From: Paractinoplanes ovalisporus
Lineage (GTDB): Bacteria > Actinomycetota > Actinomycetes > Mycobacteriales > Micromonosporaceae
Direction of reading: 5' to 3'
Length of the DNA: 64,000 bases
Assembly (NCBI RefSeq): GCF_016834655.1
Contig: NZ_JAENHP010000004.1
Coordinates: 434,001-498,000 of the forward strand
In this document: piece after piece, positions 31,965 through 40,750 of the stretch
How positions within the stretch are numbered: position 1 is the first letter of the stretch
Layout: each line of letters opens with the position of its first letter
The notes under the pieces: generated by a model
Told to the model about the DNA's origin: nothing
Databases searched by the model: none
Seen by the model: the letters and a program-made list of their open reading frames with translations, nothing else
Program-made: the position numbers and the translations under genes

Positions 31965-34915
31965 CGCGGTTGTCCCTCGGGTTGTGGCTGAGTTTCGTTC
32001 AGTGCGAGTGCGACTCCGTACTCGAACTGTTCCATCAGGGCTCGGGCGGCGTCCGGGTCCAGGGGAAGACTCGGAGAGGCCGGCGGCGGGTAGTTCGGTT
32101 CGTCCCTGGGCAGGGTCGCACCGGGAACCCGTCGAGCCAGCGGGGCGTGTCCGGCCGACGGCGGCGAGGACATCTGCGTCTCGGCGACATCCCACTGAGC
32201 CCGGTTGACACCGGCCTCGAAGTCGTCGAACGCGGCCCGCGCGGCCATCGCGTCGTCCTGCGACGGCGGCCGGCTGGGAAGGGGTGTGCCGCTCTCGGCC
32301 GGAAGCTGGCTGCCGGGAACGCGGCGGCGCAGCGGGCCGGTGTTGCCCACGCTCGGCTGCGGGGTTTCCGCGGGCCGGTGCGTGTCCGCCGACCGGAACG
32401 GGTCCGTCGGTCGCTGGGTTTCCGCCGGTCGCGCTTCCGGAAGGGACGGCGGCTGGTACGCCTGGGGTGCGTACCGGTAATCCTCTTCGCTGGTCCGCTG
32501 CCGCGGGATCGCGGGCATGGACGGCGGAGGTTCGACGGCCGGCTGCGACCACGTGGCCTGCGGCGGCTCCGGCGACTGCTGGTGCCACGCGCTCGGGCCG
32601 GCGGCCGGCAGCTCCGGCATCGCGGCCGGGACCCGACCGGCGACCGGGGCGTTCAGGTCGTAGTCGGGCGTGACGACCGGCTGCTGGTACGAGACCGGCT
32701 GCTGGTACGACGGTTCCTGGTAGGCCGCGGGCGGCTGGAAGGCAGCCGGCTGCTGATAGGCGGGCCCGGGCGAGTACACCGTCTCGGCGTCGTAGACGGG
32801 TTGACCCGCGTACGGCTCGGGCTGGGCCTCGATCGCCGGAGCGGTCGCCCGCACCGGCGCGAACGCGTTCCAGGACTGCCCGGACTCAAGGGTCTGGGTG
32901 GCCCGGTGCAGCACGTTGGCGTCGAACGGCTGCTGGCTGCCCGGCACCGAGCGGGCGGCGGAACCGGCGAAGACCTGCGCGAACTCCGAGGTGTGGTGAC
33001 CCGGCTGCGGGGCGCCGACCGACGGGAACGGCGGGATCTCGGACGCCGGCATGCTCGACACCCGGGCGATCAGGTGCGACGGGTTCAGGTCGACCCACGC
33101 GGTGATGCCGCCGCCGGGCGTCTCGGTCAGCGTGACCTCGATGCCGTGCCGGCGGGCGAGCCGGCCGACCACGAACAGGCCCAGCACCTCACTGGGGGCC
33201 AGGTCGAGGCGCTCACGGCGGGTGAGCCGCGCGTTCTCCTCGGCCAAGCGCTCGGGCGGCATGCCCAGGCCCTGGTCGATGATGGCGAGGCGGGCGCCCC
33301 CGCGCAGCTCGTTCGCGCTGATCACGACGCGGGTGTGCGGCGGCGAGAACGCGGTGGCGTTCTCCATCAGCTCGGCCATGAGCAGGGTCAGGTCGGCCAG
33401 GACGGCCGGCACGACCACGATCTCTTCGGGGACGTCGACGTCGACGCGGGTGTAGTCCTCGATCTCACCGAGGGCGAGACGGACGACGTCCTGCAGCGGC
33501 AGCGGGGCCATGTGCTCGTTGGCGCCGGCGCCACCGGAGAGCACAACGAGGCTGGACGCGTTCCGGCGCAGACGGCTCGACATGTGGTCGAGGCGGTACA
33601 GCTCGGTGAGACGGTCGCTGTCGGTCTCGCGGCGTTCCAGGTTGTCGATCAGGGCCAGCTGGCGGCCGACCAGGTTCTGCGTACGGCGTCCGACGTGGGC
33701 GAACATCTGGGCCACGTTGCGCCGGCCGAGAACCTGGCGCTCCACCAGCCGTACGGCGGTGGTCTGCACCCGGTCGAAGGCGCGGGCCAGGTCGCCGATC
33801 TCGTCCTGGGCCTCGACGTCGACCGGGTCGAGTCGAATCGGCCGTACGGACTCGGCGTCGTCGTCGGCCACCCTCTCGAGCTCGGCCTCGGCGGCGCGGG
33901 CGATGCGGTCGGCCGAAGTGGTGAGGCGGCGCAGCGGCCGGGCCACCGCGCGGGCCATGAACAGGCTCAGCGCGACCACGATGAGCAGCAGCAGGAGCGA
34001 ACCGCCACCGATCAGGAAGGCGTCGCGGATGGCCGTGTCGCGGTTGTTGGTCACGATCGCGTCCACGTCCGCGGCGACGCGCTTCTCGACGAAGCCGCCG
34101 AGGACGAGCACCGACTGCAGCGACGGGAACAGCGTCCCGATGTCGAGGGTCTGGATCGCCTCTTCCGGCCTGGTCGCGGCGTCCTCGAGGAACTTCGGAC
34201 CGACACGGGCCGAGAAGGCCTCCTGGGCGCCCAGATAGAGGCGGTACTGGCTGGGCGTGAAGAACGCCTCGGCGTTTCCGATCACCTGCTGGAGCTGGAT
34301 CAGCGACAGCGTGAACAGACCGATCAGGGCGGGCGCGCGGTCCTTGAGAACCACCGCCGAGGTCAGGTGACCGGAGGCCTGGCTGATCAGGTCGTCACTG
34401 CGCAGGGCCTGCTCGAGGGCGAACATCTGCCGGCCGACACCGGTCTTGAGGTCGGCGTTGGACGACAGGGCGAGGCCGTTGATGATCGGCGTGATGACCT
34501 TGGTGAAGTCGTCGACGATGACGTTCGGCTGGATCGCCACGTTCAGCACGTTCTGCCGGGTGTTCTCCAGCTTCGACGTGTTGCGCAGCGCGCGGGCCAG
34601 GTCGCGCGAGACCGCACCGCTGCCGTCGTCCACGCGGGCCACGGCGTCGCGGGCGGCGGCGCTCTGCACCACCAGTTCGTTCTGCTGGACCAGCTGGAAC
34701 AGGAAGCCGACCGAGAGCAGGCGCTCCTCCTGGAGCTCCTGCACGGCGGTGCCGACCCGGGTGGCCAGGGCCACCTGATCCGAGATGTTCTGCGCGTCGG
34801 TGGCGGCCTGGACACGGTTGACGATGATCGGCACGCTCAGCGCCACGACGCCGAGCAGCGGTACGAGCACGAGCAGGGCCAGTTTGCCCAGGATGCGGAA
34901 CTTACCGAACAGCAC
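31961..34915 (-). CDS. Conservon sensor kinase with nitrate/nitrite-sensing domain (CvnA-type)
   Basis: This 984-residue membrane protein has a first helix at about residues 11-32, an extracytoplasmic NIT (nitrate/nitrite-sensing) helical domain to about 305, and a second helix (about 310-330). A HAMP region follows (RPLRRLTTSADRIARAAEAE), then a dimerisation segment (RLDHMSSRLRRNASSLVVLSG) and an ATPase domain (LMAELMENATAFSPP; IIDQGLGMP). The last 330 residues are Pro/Gln/Tyr-rich and disordered. It is the CvnA sensor of the conservon. Its start overlaps the upstream membrane-protein gene by 14 bases. Confidence 0.95.
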   Translation of the reverse strand: MLFGKFRILGKLALLVLVPLLGVVALSVPIIVNRVQAATDAQNISDQVALATRVGTAVQELQEERLLSVGFLFQLVQQNELVVQSAAARDAVARVDDGSGAVSRDLARALRNTSKLENTRQNVLNVAIQPNVIVDDFTKVITPIINGLALSSNADLKTGVGRQMFALEQALRSDDLISQASGHLTSAVVLKDRAPALIGLFTLSLIQLQQVIGNAEAFFTPSQYRLYLGAQEAFSARVGPKFLEDAATRPEEAIQTLDIGTLFPSLQSVLVLGGFVEKRVAADVDAIVTNNRDTAIRDAFLIGGGSLLLLLIVVALSLFMARAVARPLRRLTTSADRIARAAEAELERVADDDAESVRPIRLDPVDVEAQDEIGDLARAFDRVQTTAVRLVERQVLGRRNVAQMFAHVGRRTQNLVGRQLALIDNLERRETDSDRLTELYRLDHMSSRLRRNASSLVVLSGGAGANEHMAPLPLQDVVRLALGEIEDYTRVDVDVPEEIVVVPAVLADLTLLMAELMENATAFSPPHTRVVISANELRGGARLAIIDQGLGMPPERLAEENARLTRRERLDLAPSEVLGLFVVGRLARRHGIEVTLTETPGGGITAWVDLNPSHLIARVSSMPASEIPPFPSVGAPQPGHHTSEFAQVFAGSAARSVPGSQQPFDANVLHRATQTLESGQSWNAFAPVRATAPAIEAQPEPYAGQPVYDAETVYSPGPAYQQPAAFQPPAAYQEPSYQQPVSYQQPVVTPDYDLNAPVAGRVPAAMPELPAAGPSAWHQQSPEPPQATWSQPAVEPPPSMPAIPRQRTSEEDYRYAPQAYQPPSLPEARPAETQRPTDPFRSADTHRPAETPQPSVGNTGPLRRRVPGSQLPAESGTPLPSRPPSQDDAMAARAAFDDFEAGVNRAQWDVAETQMSSPPSAGHAPLARRVPGATLPRDEPNYPPPASPSLPLDPDAARALMEQFEYGVALALNETQPQPEGQPR

Positions 34916-36053
34916 CGGACCGCTCCCGCCGTGTCGGGTCGAACTCGCCGTAGCCGGGCGCCTGGTTGTACGAGCCGGGCCCGCCGTAGCCGCCGGGTGG
35001 CTGGTTGAGGGCGACGTCGCGGGTGGACTCGCCGATCGGGCGCTCCGGGGCCGGGGCCGGCTCGGCCTCGCGGCGGCGCGAGAACGCCGGCCAGATCAGG
35101 GCGCCGGCGACGAACAGCAGGGCGAGCGCGCCCATGATGACCGCCTCGACGCGGCGGTAGTTCAGCGAGTCGAGCCGGTCGTCGAGCAGACGGTCCATCT
35201 CGCGCAGGGTGACGCCGGCCAGATTGCTGAGCGCGCCCTGCAGCGTGGACTGCGCGGTGGTCATCGTCGCGACGCTGGGCTCGCCGCCGACCGGGTCGGC
35301 GCCACGCACCATCGACTCGACGCCGCGGCGGAACGAGTCGAGCGAGCTGACCAGGCTGCTGCTGAGGGTCGCGCTCTGGGTGTTGTCGACCGCCTTCTGC
35401 AGGTCGTCGGTGAGCTGCTTGACCGAGTCCTGCACGGCGAGCACCTCGTGGGCGAACTGCCCCTGCACCTGGGTGCGGCTGGCGGCCGGCAGGGCCGGGT
35501 TCTGGATGAGGCCGGCGTAGTCGCCCATCCGGTTCACCCGCACGATCGTGACCGGCATGTCGATCGCCACGGCCTGCTGGAGGTTCGAGACGTCGCCGTC
35601 CGGGTCACGGTTGAGCTCGGCATTGGTGCGTACGGCGGAGTACAGCGCGAGCGTGAGGTCGGTGACCTCGACGTGCGCGTTGAGGCTGGCGACCGGCCCG
35701 GTGACCTTGGACAGCTTGCCGATCTTGTCCTTCAGGTCGGCCCAGCGCTCCTTGGTCCGCAACTCGTCGCCCAGCTTGGCGTCGGCGGCGGTGACACCGG
35801 CGACCGCGGCGGCCAAGGACTGCGGCGGCTCGCTGACACCCTGCACGGCTGTCGACTGGGACTCAGCCAGCGCGCTGACCAGCGGAGTCAGGGCGGTGAT
35901 GAACTCGACGCCCTTCTTCTCCATGTCGGTGCTGTCCCGCTTGTCGGAGTTGTCGGTCCACACACGGGCGAAAAGCACCGCTGTCGGCACAAGCACCAAA
36001 ACCGTCAAAATCACCGCGATCGCGGAGCCTAAACGAGTTCGCCGGCTGTTCAT
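34902..36053 (-). CDS. Two-helix membrane protein, first gene of the conservon operon
   Basis: This 383-residue protein starts at ATG 36053 with GGAGGA nine bases upstream. An N-terminal helix (about 9-29) and a second helix (about 307-328, VIMGALALLFVAGALIWPAF) flank a 270-residue extracytoplasmic helical bundle. A Pro/Gly tail follows. The layout is that of a kinase sensor module without any catalytic domain. Because it overlaps cvnA by 14 bases, it may be a co-sensor for CvnA, whose NIT domain has the same topology. It is not part of the usual four-gene conservon. Confidence 0.82.
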   Translation of the reverse strand: MNSRRTRLGSAIAVILTVLVLVPTAVLFARVWTDNSDKRDSTDMEKKGVEFITALTPLVSALAESQSTAVQGVSEPPQSLAAAVAGVTAADAKLGDELRTKERWADLKDKIGKLSKVTGPVASLNAHVEVTDLTLALYSAVRTNAELNRDPDGDVSNLQQAVAIDMPVTIVRVNRMGDYAGLIQNPALPAASRTQVQGQFAHEVLAVQDSVKQLTDDLQKAVDNTQSATLSSSLVSSLDSFRRGVESMVRGADPVGGEPSVATMTTAQSTLQGALSNLAGVTLREMDRLLDDRLDSLNYRRVEAVIMGALALLFVAGALIWPAFSRRREAEPAPAPERPIGESTRDVALNQPPGGYGGPGSYNQAPGYGEFDPTRRERSGAVR

Positions 36054-36453
36054 TGCTTTCGTCCTCCGCCATGCACACGCGATGAGCCGTATTTTCGGCT
36101 ACTTTCCGTAGCCGTCAGGCGCACGGATCCGGGCCAATCTATCCGAGAAAACCTCAAGAAAACCCCTTTCCAAGGGACACATCTCTCTCGGCTGATCGGG
36201 GGATACAGGGTGCGGTTGTCGTCGTTGTAACAAGCGCTGGTGCTGCCGTTACCGGGGTTCGAAGTCGCAGTCCAGACCGGTTCCGGAACCTGGGAAAGCT
36301 ACCGCCGCGATGTTAACGGCAGAGTCGCCGCACGAGAAGTCACAAGATTCCTAAACCGTGACCGATAAGACCAGTATCAATTCCACGTTTAGTAGTCGCA
36401 TGATCACTACCAGCAATAAACAGCGGATAGTGGTGGTGTGCTCACAACAAAAA
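36054..36453. other. Intergenic upstream region of the conservon operon
   Basis: There is no gene here. The 400 bases are markedly AT-richer than the rest of the window. A 12-base perfect palindrome, GGTTCCGGAACC, lies at 36279-36290, about 230 bases before the operon start, and is a candidate operator. The conservon promoter must lie here but I cannot place -35 and -10 boxes with confidence. Confidence 0.45.
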
Positions 36454-36489
36454 CGGGCTTTTCCCCGGCGCTAACCGGGGAAAAGCCCG
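36454..36489 (-). terminator. Strong terminator of the DUF885 gene
   Basis: A 15-base perfect stem (36454-36468 with 36475-36489) lies eight bases after the stop at 36497. On the minus strand TTTTTGTTGTG follows directly, a textbook rho-independent terminator. Confidence 0.95.
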
Positions 36490-36496
36490 AAACGGG

Positions 36497-38167
36497 TCAG
36501 ATCCGGGCGAGTGCCTTCCGGAGGGGATCAAGGCCCAGGGATCCAAGGTTGAGGGCGTCCCGGTGGAACGTCTTCAAATCGAAATCAGAGCCCTTACGCT
36601 GCCGGCTCTCCTCGCGGGCCTGCATCCAGATCCGCTCGCCGATCTTGTAGGACGGCGCCTGGCCCGGCCACCCCAGGTAACGCTTCCACTCGAAGCGCAG
36701 CGTCTTCTCCTCCATGCGGGTGTGCGCCCGCAGGAACTCCCAGCCAAGCTCGGGCGTCCAGCGCTCACCCGGGTGGAAGCCGAACGGGTTGTCCCGCGGG
36801 ATCTCCAGCTCCAGGTGCATGCCGATGTCGACGATCACCCGGGTGGCCCGCAGGGCCTGGCCGTCGAGCATGCCCAGCCGGTCGCCCGGGTCGGAGAGAT
36901 AGCCCAGCTCGTCCATCAGCCGCTCGGAATAGAGCGCCCAGCCCTCGCCGTGACCCGAGCACCAGCAGAGCAGCCGCTGCCAGCGGTTGAGGGTGTCGGC
37001 GCGCAGCAGCGTCTGGCTCACCTGCAGGTGGTGGCCGGGAACACCCTCGTGGTAGACGGTCGTGACCTCACGCCAGGTGGAGAACTCGGTCACGCCCTCG
37101 GGCACGGCCCACCACATGCGGCCGGGACGGCTGAAGTCCTCGCTCGGGCCGGTGTAGTAGATGCCGCCGTCGCTGGTCGGGGTCAGCATGCACTCGATCT
37201 TGCGGGCGGGCGGCTCGATGTCGAAGTGCGTGCCGTTCAGCTCCGAGATCGCCTTGTCGGCCAGCTGCTGCATCCAGTCGCGGAACGCCTCCTTGCCCGG
37301 GATGTTGCGCGCCGGGTCGGCGTCGAGCGCGGCCACCGCCTCGTCGATCGAGGCGCCCGAGCCGGCGATCAGGGCCGACGTCGCCCGCATCTCCTCCTCG
37401 AGCCGGAAGAGCTCCGCGAACCCCCACTCGTACGTCTCCTGCAGGTCGACCTTCGCACCCAGGAAGTACTGCGAGGCCAGCTCGTAGCGCTCCCGGCCCG
37501 CGGCCTCCTTCTCGCGGCCGCGCGGCGCCAGGTCGCGGCGCAGGAACTCGGCGAAGTCGGCGGTGGCCGCCGTGGCCGCTTCGGCCCCACGCGTCAGCTC
37601 GGCCGCGAGGGCGCCGTCGGCCTCCAGGCGCCCGGCCAGGCCACGGTAGAAGTCGTCGCGGTCGGGGTCGGTCCAGGCGTCGCACTGCTCGGCGATGGCC
37701 AGCATCTGCGCCCGGGCGCTGGCCCGGCCGGCGTCGGCCTCCTCGAGCAGGGTGCGGCGGTATTGGTCGAGGGCGCGCGGCAGGTCGTTGAGCCGGGCCG
37801 CGATGTTGGCGACCGCCTCCTCGCCCTCGGTCGCCATCACGTCGAAGACGCCGCGCAGCGCGTGCAGGCCGCTGCTGATGACGCTCATCTCGCTGCGGGA
37901 CACGCCGGCCTCGTCGCGGGCCAGCTCGAGCCCGAGCCGCTCCATCATCGCGTCCTTGGCGACCGCCTCGGACTCGTGCTCCGGGTCGATCACGTCGAGG
38001 TCATTGAGCGTACGGCGGGTCAACTCGGTCTGGGCTTCGTAGCCGTCGGGGGAGAGGTCGTCGGTCTTGGAGTCGTGCCCCGAGATGCCGACGTAGGTGG
38101 CGCCGAGCGGGCTCAGTTCGGCCCATTCCTCGACATAGCGGTCAGCGAGGTCATCAATTCTTCCCAC
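36497..38167 (-). CDS. DUF885 metallopeptidase-like protein
   Basis: This 556-residue cytoplasmic protein has no signal peptide. The zinc site is VYHEGVPGHHLQ (HExxxGHH form of the DUF885 family), followed 40 residues later by SGHGEGWALYSERLMDELG, which should supply the third ligand. FRDWMQQLADKAI and MWWAVPEGVTEFSTW are further family segments. DUF885 members are probable peptidases, but physiological substrates are not well established. Confidence 0.92.
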   Translation of the reverse strand: MGRIDDLADRYVEEWAELSPLGATYVGISGHDSKTDDLSPDGYEAQTELTRRTLNDLDVIDPEHESEAVAKDAMMERLGLELARDEAGVSRSEMSVISSGLHALRGVFDVMATEGEEAVANIAARLNDLPRALDQYRRTLLEEADAGRASARAQMLAIAEQCDAWTDPDRDDFYRGLAGRLEADGALAAELTRGAEAATAATADFAEFLRRDLAPRGREKEAAGRERYELASQYFLGAKVDLQETYEWGFAELFRLEEEMRATSALIAGSGASIDEAVAALDADPARNIPGKEAFRDWMQQLADKAISELNGTHFDIEPPARKIECMLTPTSDGGIYYTGPSEDFSRPGRMWWAVPEGVTEFSTWREVTTVYHEGVPGHHLQVSQTLLRADTLNRWQRLLCWCSGHGEGWALYSERLMDELGYLSDPGDRLGMLDGQALRATRVIVDIGMHLELEIPRDNPFGFHPGERWTPELGWEFLRAHTRMEEKTLRFEWKRYLGWPGQAPSYKIGERIWMQAREESRQRKGSDFDLKTFHRDALNLGSLGLDPLRKALARI

Positions 38168-38309
38168 GGGCCGACCATACGTTCTCCCCCGGGCCGGTCA
38201 CGTCCCTTTTCCGCCCGGCGCTTTGTCGTCCGGCGTTTTGTGCCGTCCCGGCCCTTTGTCGTCCCGGCCCCTTTTGTCGGCCGGCGCCTTATGTCGTCCC
38301 GCCCCACGC
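38168..38309. repeat. Imperfect ~16-bp tandem repeats (about five copies)
   Basis: Between 38212 and 38303 the unit (C/T)CCGGC-N-CTTTGTCGT recurs about five times with small changes in length. It lies between the PHP gene stop and the DUF885 start, both minus-strand. No ORF crosses it in either gene's frame. Confidence 0.6.
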
Positions 38310-39380
38310 TCACGCCTTCTGTGCGCCGTGGCCGGCCGTCCACTCCAGCAGGCGTTCCATCGACCAGGTGTTGACCACGTTCTCGACCGGGACGTTGCAC
38401 AGCGCGGCCCGCTCGCAGCCGAAGCCCAGCCAGTCGAGCTGGCCCGGCGCGTGCGCGTCGGTGTCGACGCTGAACAGGCAGCCCGCCTCGACCGCGACCG
38501 TCAGCATCCGCTTCGGCGGGTCGAGCCGGTCGGGCCGCGAATTGATCTCGATGGCCTTGCCGTGCTCCAGCACCGCGGCGATCACCTTGTCGAGGTCGAA
38601 CGTGCTCGGCGGCCGGGTGCGCCCGGCGCGGTGCCCGCGGTCGCCCGCGCCCGAGGCGGCCACCTTGCGCCCGGTCATGTGCCCCAGGATGTCGAGGTGC
38701 GGGTTGGCGATCGCGTTCACCATCCGCTTGGTCATCCGCGGCGACTCGTCACGCAGCTTGCTGTGCACCGAGCCGACCACCACGTCGAGCCGCTCCAGCA
38801 GCGCGTCCTCCTGGTCGAGCGAGCCGTCGTCGAGGATGTCGACCTCGATGCCGGTGAGGATGCGGAAGCCGTCGGGCAGCTGGTCGTTGAGCCGGGCCAC
38901 GTAGTCGAGCTGCTTGCGCAGCCGGGCCGCGGGCAGCCCGTTGGCCACGGTGAGCCGCGGCGAATGGTCGGTGAGCACCAGATATTCGTGCCCGAGGTCG
39001 GCCGCGGCCAGCGCCATCTCCTCGATCGGTGAGCCGCCGTCCGACCAGTCCGAGTGGCAGTGGCAGTCCCCGCGCAGCGCCTCACGCAGCTTGCGGGCGG
39101 CCCCCTGCAGGTCGACGCCCTCGGTCGACTCGAGCCGGCGCAGATAGACGGGTTCCTCGCCGGCCAGCGACTCGGCGATGCACCGGGCGGTGACCGCGCC
39201 GATGCCGCTGATCTCACCGAGCGTGCCCTCACCGGCCCGCGCGACCAGTTCTTCCTCGTCCAGCTCAGCGATCTTCGCGGCGGCCGAGCGGAACGCGCGT
39301 ACGCGATAGGTCGCCTCGTTCGCCCGCTCGAGCATGAAGGCGATGCGCCGCAGGTCGGCAATCGGGTCACGAGAAGCCAT
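38310..39380 (-). CDS. PHP-domain protein with helix-hairpin-helix N-terminus (PolX-like C-terminal module)
   Basis: This is a 356-residue protein. The N-terminal 90 residues match the Polβ-type HhH region (ADLRRIAFMLERANEATYRV; LGEISGIGAVTARCIAESL). The rest is a PHP phosphoesterase with metal-site motifs GDCHCHSDWSDGG, YLVLTDHSPRL, GIEVDILDDG and a late SVDTDAHAP. It corresponds to family X polymerase minus the nucleotidyltransferase palm, a form common in actinobacteria as a putative DNA-repair phosphoesterase. ATG 39380 is chosen because it begins the HhH region exactly; no clear ribosome-binding site is seen. Confidence 0.92.
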   Translation of the reverse strand: MASRDPIADLRRIAFMLERANEATYRVRAFRSAAAKIAELDEEELVARAGEGTLGEISGIGAVTARCIAESLAGEEPVYLRRLESTEGVDLQGAARKLREALRGDCHCHSDWSDGGSPIEEMALAAADLGHEYLVLTDHSPRLTVANGLPAARLRKQLDYVARLNDQLPDGFRILTGIEVDILDDGSLDQEDALLERLDVVVGSVHSKLRDESPRMTKRMVNAIANPHLDILGHMTGRKVAASGAGDRGHRAGRTRPPSTFDLDKVIAAVLEHGKAIEINSRPDRLDPPKRMLTVAVEAGCLFSVDTDAHAPGQLDWLGFGCERAALCNVPVENVVNTWSMERLLEWTAGHGAQKA

Positions 39381-39577
39381 GCCGCCCAGCCTAGGACGAC
39401 CGGCCCCATTTCGAGGCGCCCCGGCGTCACTCATCCCCGCGCCCGCCTTACCGTGTGTGCCGTGCCTTTACGGGCCGCCGTCGTGCTGCGGCGGCGCCCG
39501 CGTATGTTGCCTGTCGTGCGGGCCTCGGCCGTCACGTCCCGCGGACTCTCGCCGAGGCCGCTGGCTAGCATCGCGGG

Positions 39578-40540
39578 ATGCGGACGATCGACTGGGTGGA
39601 CGGTGCTGTCGAGATCATCGATCAGACGGTGCTTCCCGGTGAGTTGCGGATTTTGCGCCTGCACACCGTGGACGAGCTGATTGCCGCGATCCAGTCGCTG
39701 GCCGTACGGGGTGCGCCCGCCCTCGGTGTGGCGGGCGCGTTCGGTGTGGCGCTGGCCGCCCGCGTGCACGCCGACGATCCGGAGGAGCTCGCTGACGCCG
39801 TACGCCGGATCGAAAACGCCCGGCCCACCGCGGTCAACCTGGCCCGGGGCGCCCGCCGGGCCGCCGAATCGCTCCCGCACGGCGCGCAGGCCGTGCTCGC
39901 CGAGGCCTGCCGCGTGCGCGACGAAGAGATCGCGGCCTCCGAGGCCATGGCCGCCCTCGGCGCTGACCTGATGGTCGAACTCTGCGGCGAACGACCACGC
40001 CTGCTCACCCACTGCAACACCGGCGGGCTGGCCGCGGTCACCGTCGGTACGGCGCTGGGCGTGGTGCACGAGCTGCACAAGCGCGGCCACCTGGCCGGAG
40101 TCGTCGCGAGCGAGACGCGGCCCCTGCTGCAGGGCGCCCGCCTCACCTCGTGGGAACTGTCCCAGTGGGGCATCGAGCACCGCGTCGCGGTCGACTCGGC
40201 CGGCCCCTTCCTGATGGCCCGCGGCGAGGTCGACGCGGTGATCCTGGGCGCGGACCGCATCTGCGCCAACGGCGACGTGATCAACAAGATCGGGTCGTAC
40301 GCCCACGCCCTCGGCGCCCGCCGGGCCGACCTGCCGTTCGTAGTGGTGGCGCCGGAGTCCACAGTCGACCTCGACACCGCTTCGGGCGACGCTGTGCCGA
40401 TCGAAGACCGCGGCGCAGCCGAGATCACCGCGTGGGCGCCGGCGGCCAACCCGGCTTTCGACGTGACCCCGCACGACCTGGTCACCGCGATCGTCACGGA
40501 CCGCCGAGTGATCCGCCTCGACCGCGGCGAGAAGATCTGA
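39578..40540 (+). CDS. mtnA: S-methyl-5-thioribose-1-phosphate isomerase
   Basis: This 320-residue enzyme converts methylthioribose-1-phosphate to methylthioribulose-1-phosphate in methionine salvage. Family marks are AVRGAPALGVAGAFGVALAA, the catalytic Cys in LLTHCNTGGLAAVTVGTALG, TRPLLQGARLTSWEL and the catalytic Asp in ILGADRICANGDVINKIG. It is related to eIF2B-like proteins, but these active-site residues favour MtnA. It is a lone gene, about 200 bases from the divergent PHP gene. Confidence 0.96.
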   Translation: MRTIDWVDGAVEIIDQTVLPGELRILRLHTVDELIAAIQSLAVRGAPALGVAGAFGVALAARVHADDPEELADAVRRIENARPTAVNLARGARRAAESLPHGAQAVLAEACRVRDEEIAASEAMAALGADLMVELCGERPRLLTHCNTGGLAAVTVGTALGVVHELHKRGHLAGVVASETRPLLQGARLTSWELSQWGIEHRVAVDSAGPFLMARGEVDAVILGADRICANGDVINKIGSYAHALGARRADLPFVVVAPESTVDLDTASGDAVPIEDRGAAEITAWAPAANPAFDVTPHDLVTAIVTDRRVIRLDRGEKI

Positions 40541-40570
40541 CGTCCCACTGCTTTTCTGCTCCAGCTCGCC

Positions 40571-40750
40571 GCGTGGTCCGTCGGCTTGCTCGGCGGGGCT
40601 TGCTTGCTGGTGGTCGCGTGGTCCGTCGGCTTGCTCGGCGGGGCTTGCTTGCTGGTGGTCGCGTGGTCCGTCGGCTTGCTCGGCGGGGCTTGCTTGCTGG
40701 TGGTCGCGTGGTCCGTCGGCTTGCTCGGCGGGGCTTGTCAGCTGGTCGCC
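40571..40750. repeat. 45-bp minisatellite, four copies
   Basis: Exact 45-base periods start at 40571, 40616, 40661 and 40706; the first three are essentially identical and the fourth degenerates at its 3' end inside the DinB-like gene's stop region. Because 45 is a multiple of three, several frames on both strands stay open across it. It lies between the convergent mtnA and DinB-like genes. Confidence 0.92.

Noticed and set aside
31916..35008. Uninterrupted 1030-codon plus-strand frame opposite the conservon kinase
   Set aside because: It is a high-GC antisense shadow: the minus strand has a clear NIT-HAMP-ATPase kinase, while the plus frame has no domain and no ribosome-binding site.
40571..40750. 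CRISPR array at the 45-bp repeats
   Set aside because: Units are directly adjacent with no unique spacers, and no cas genes are present.
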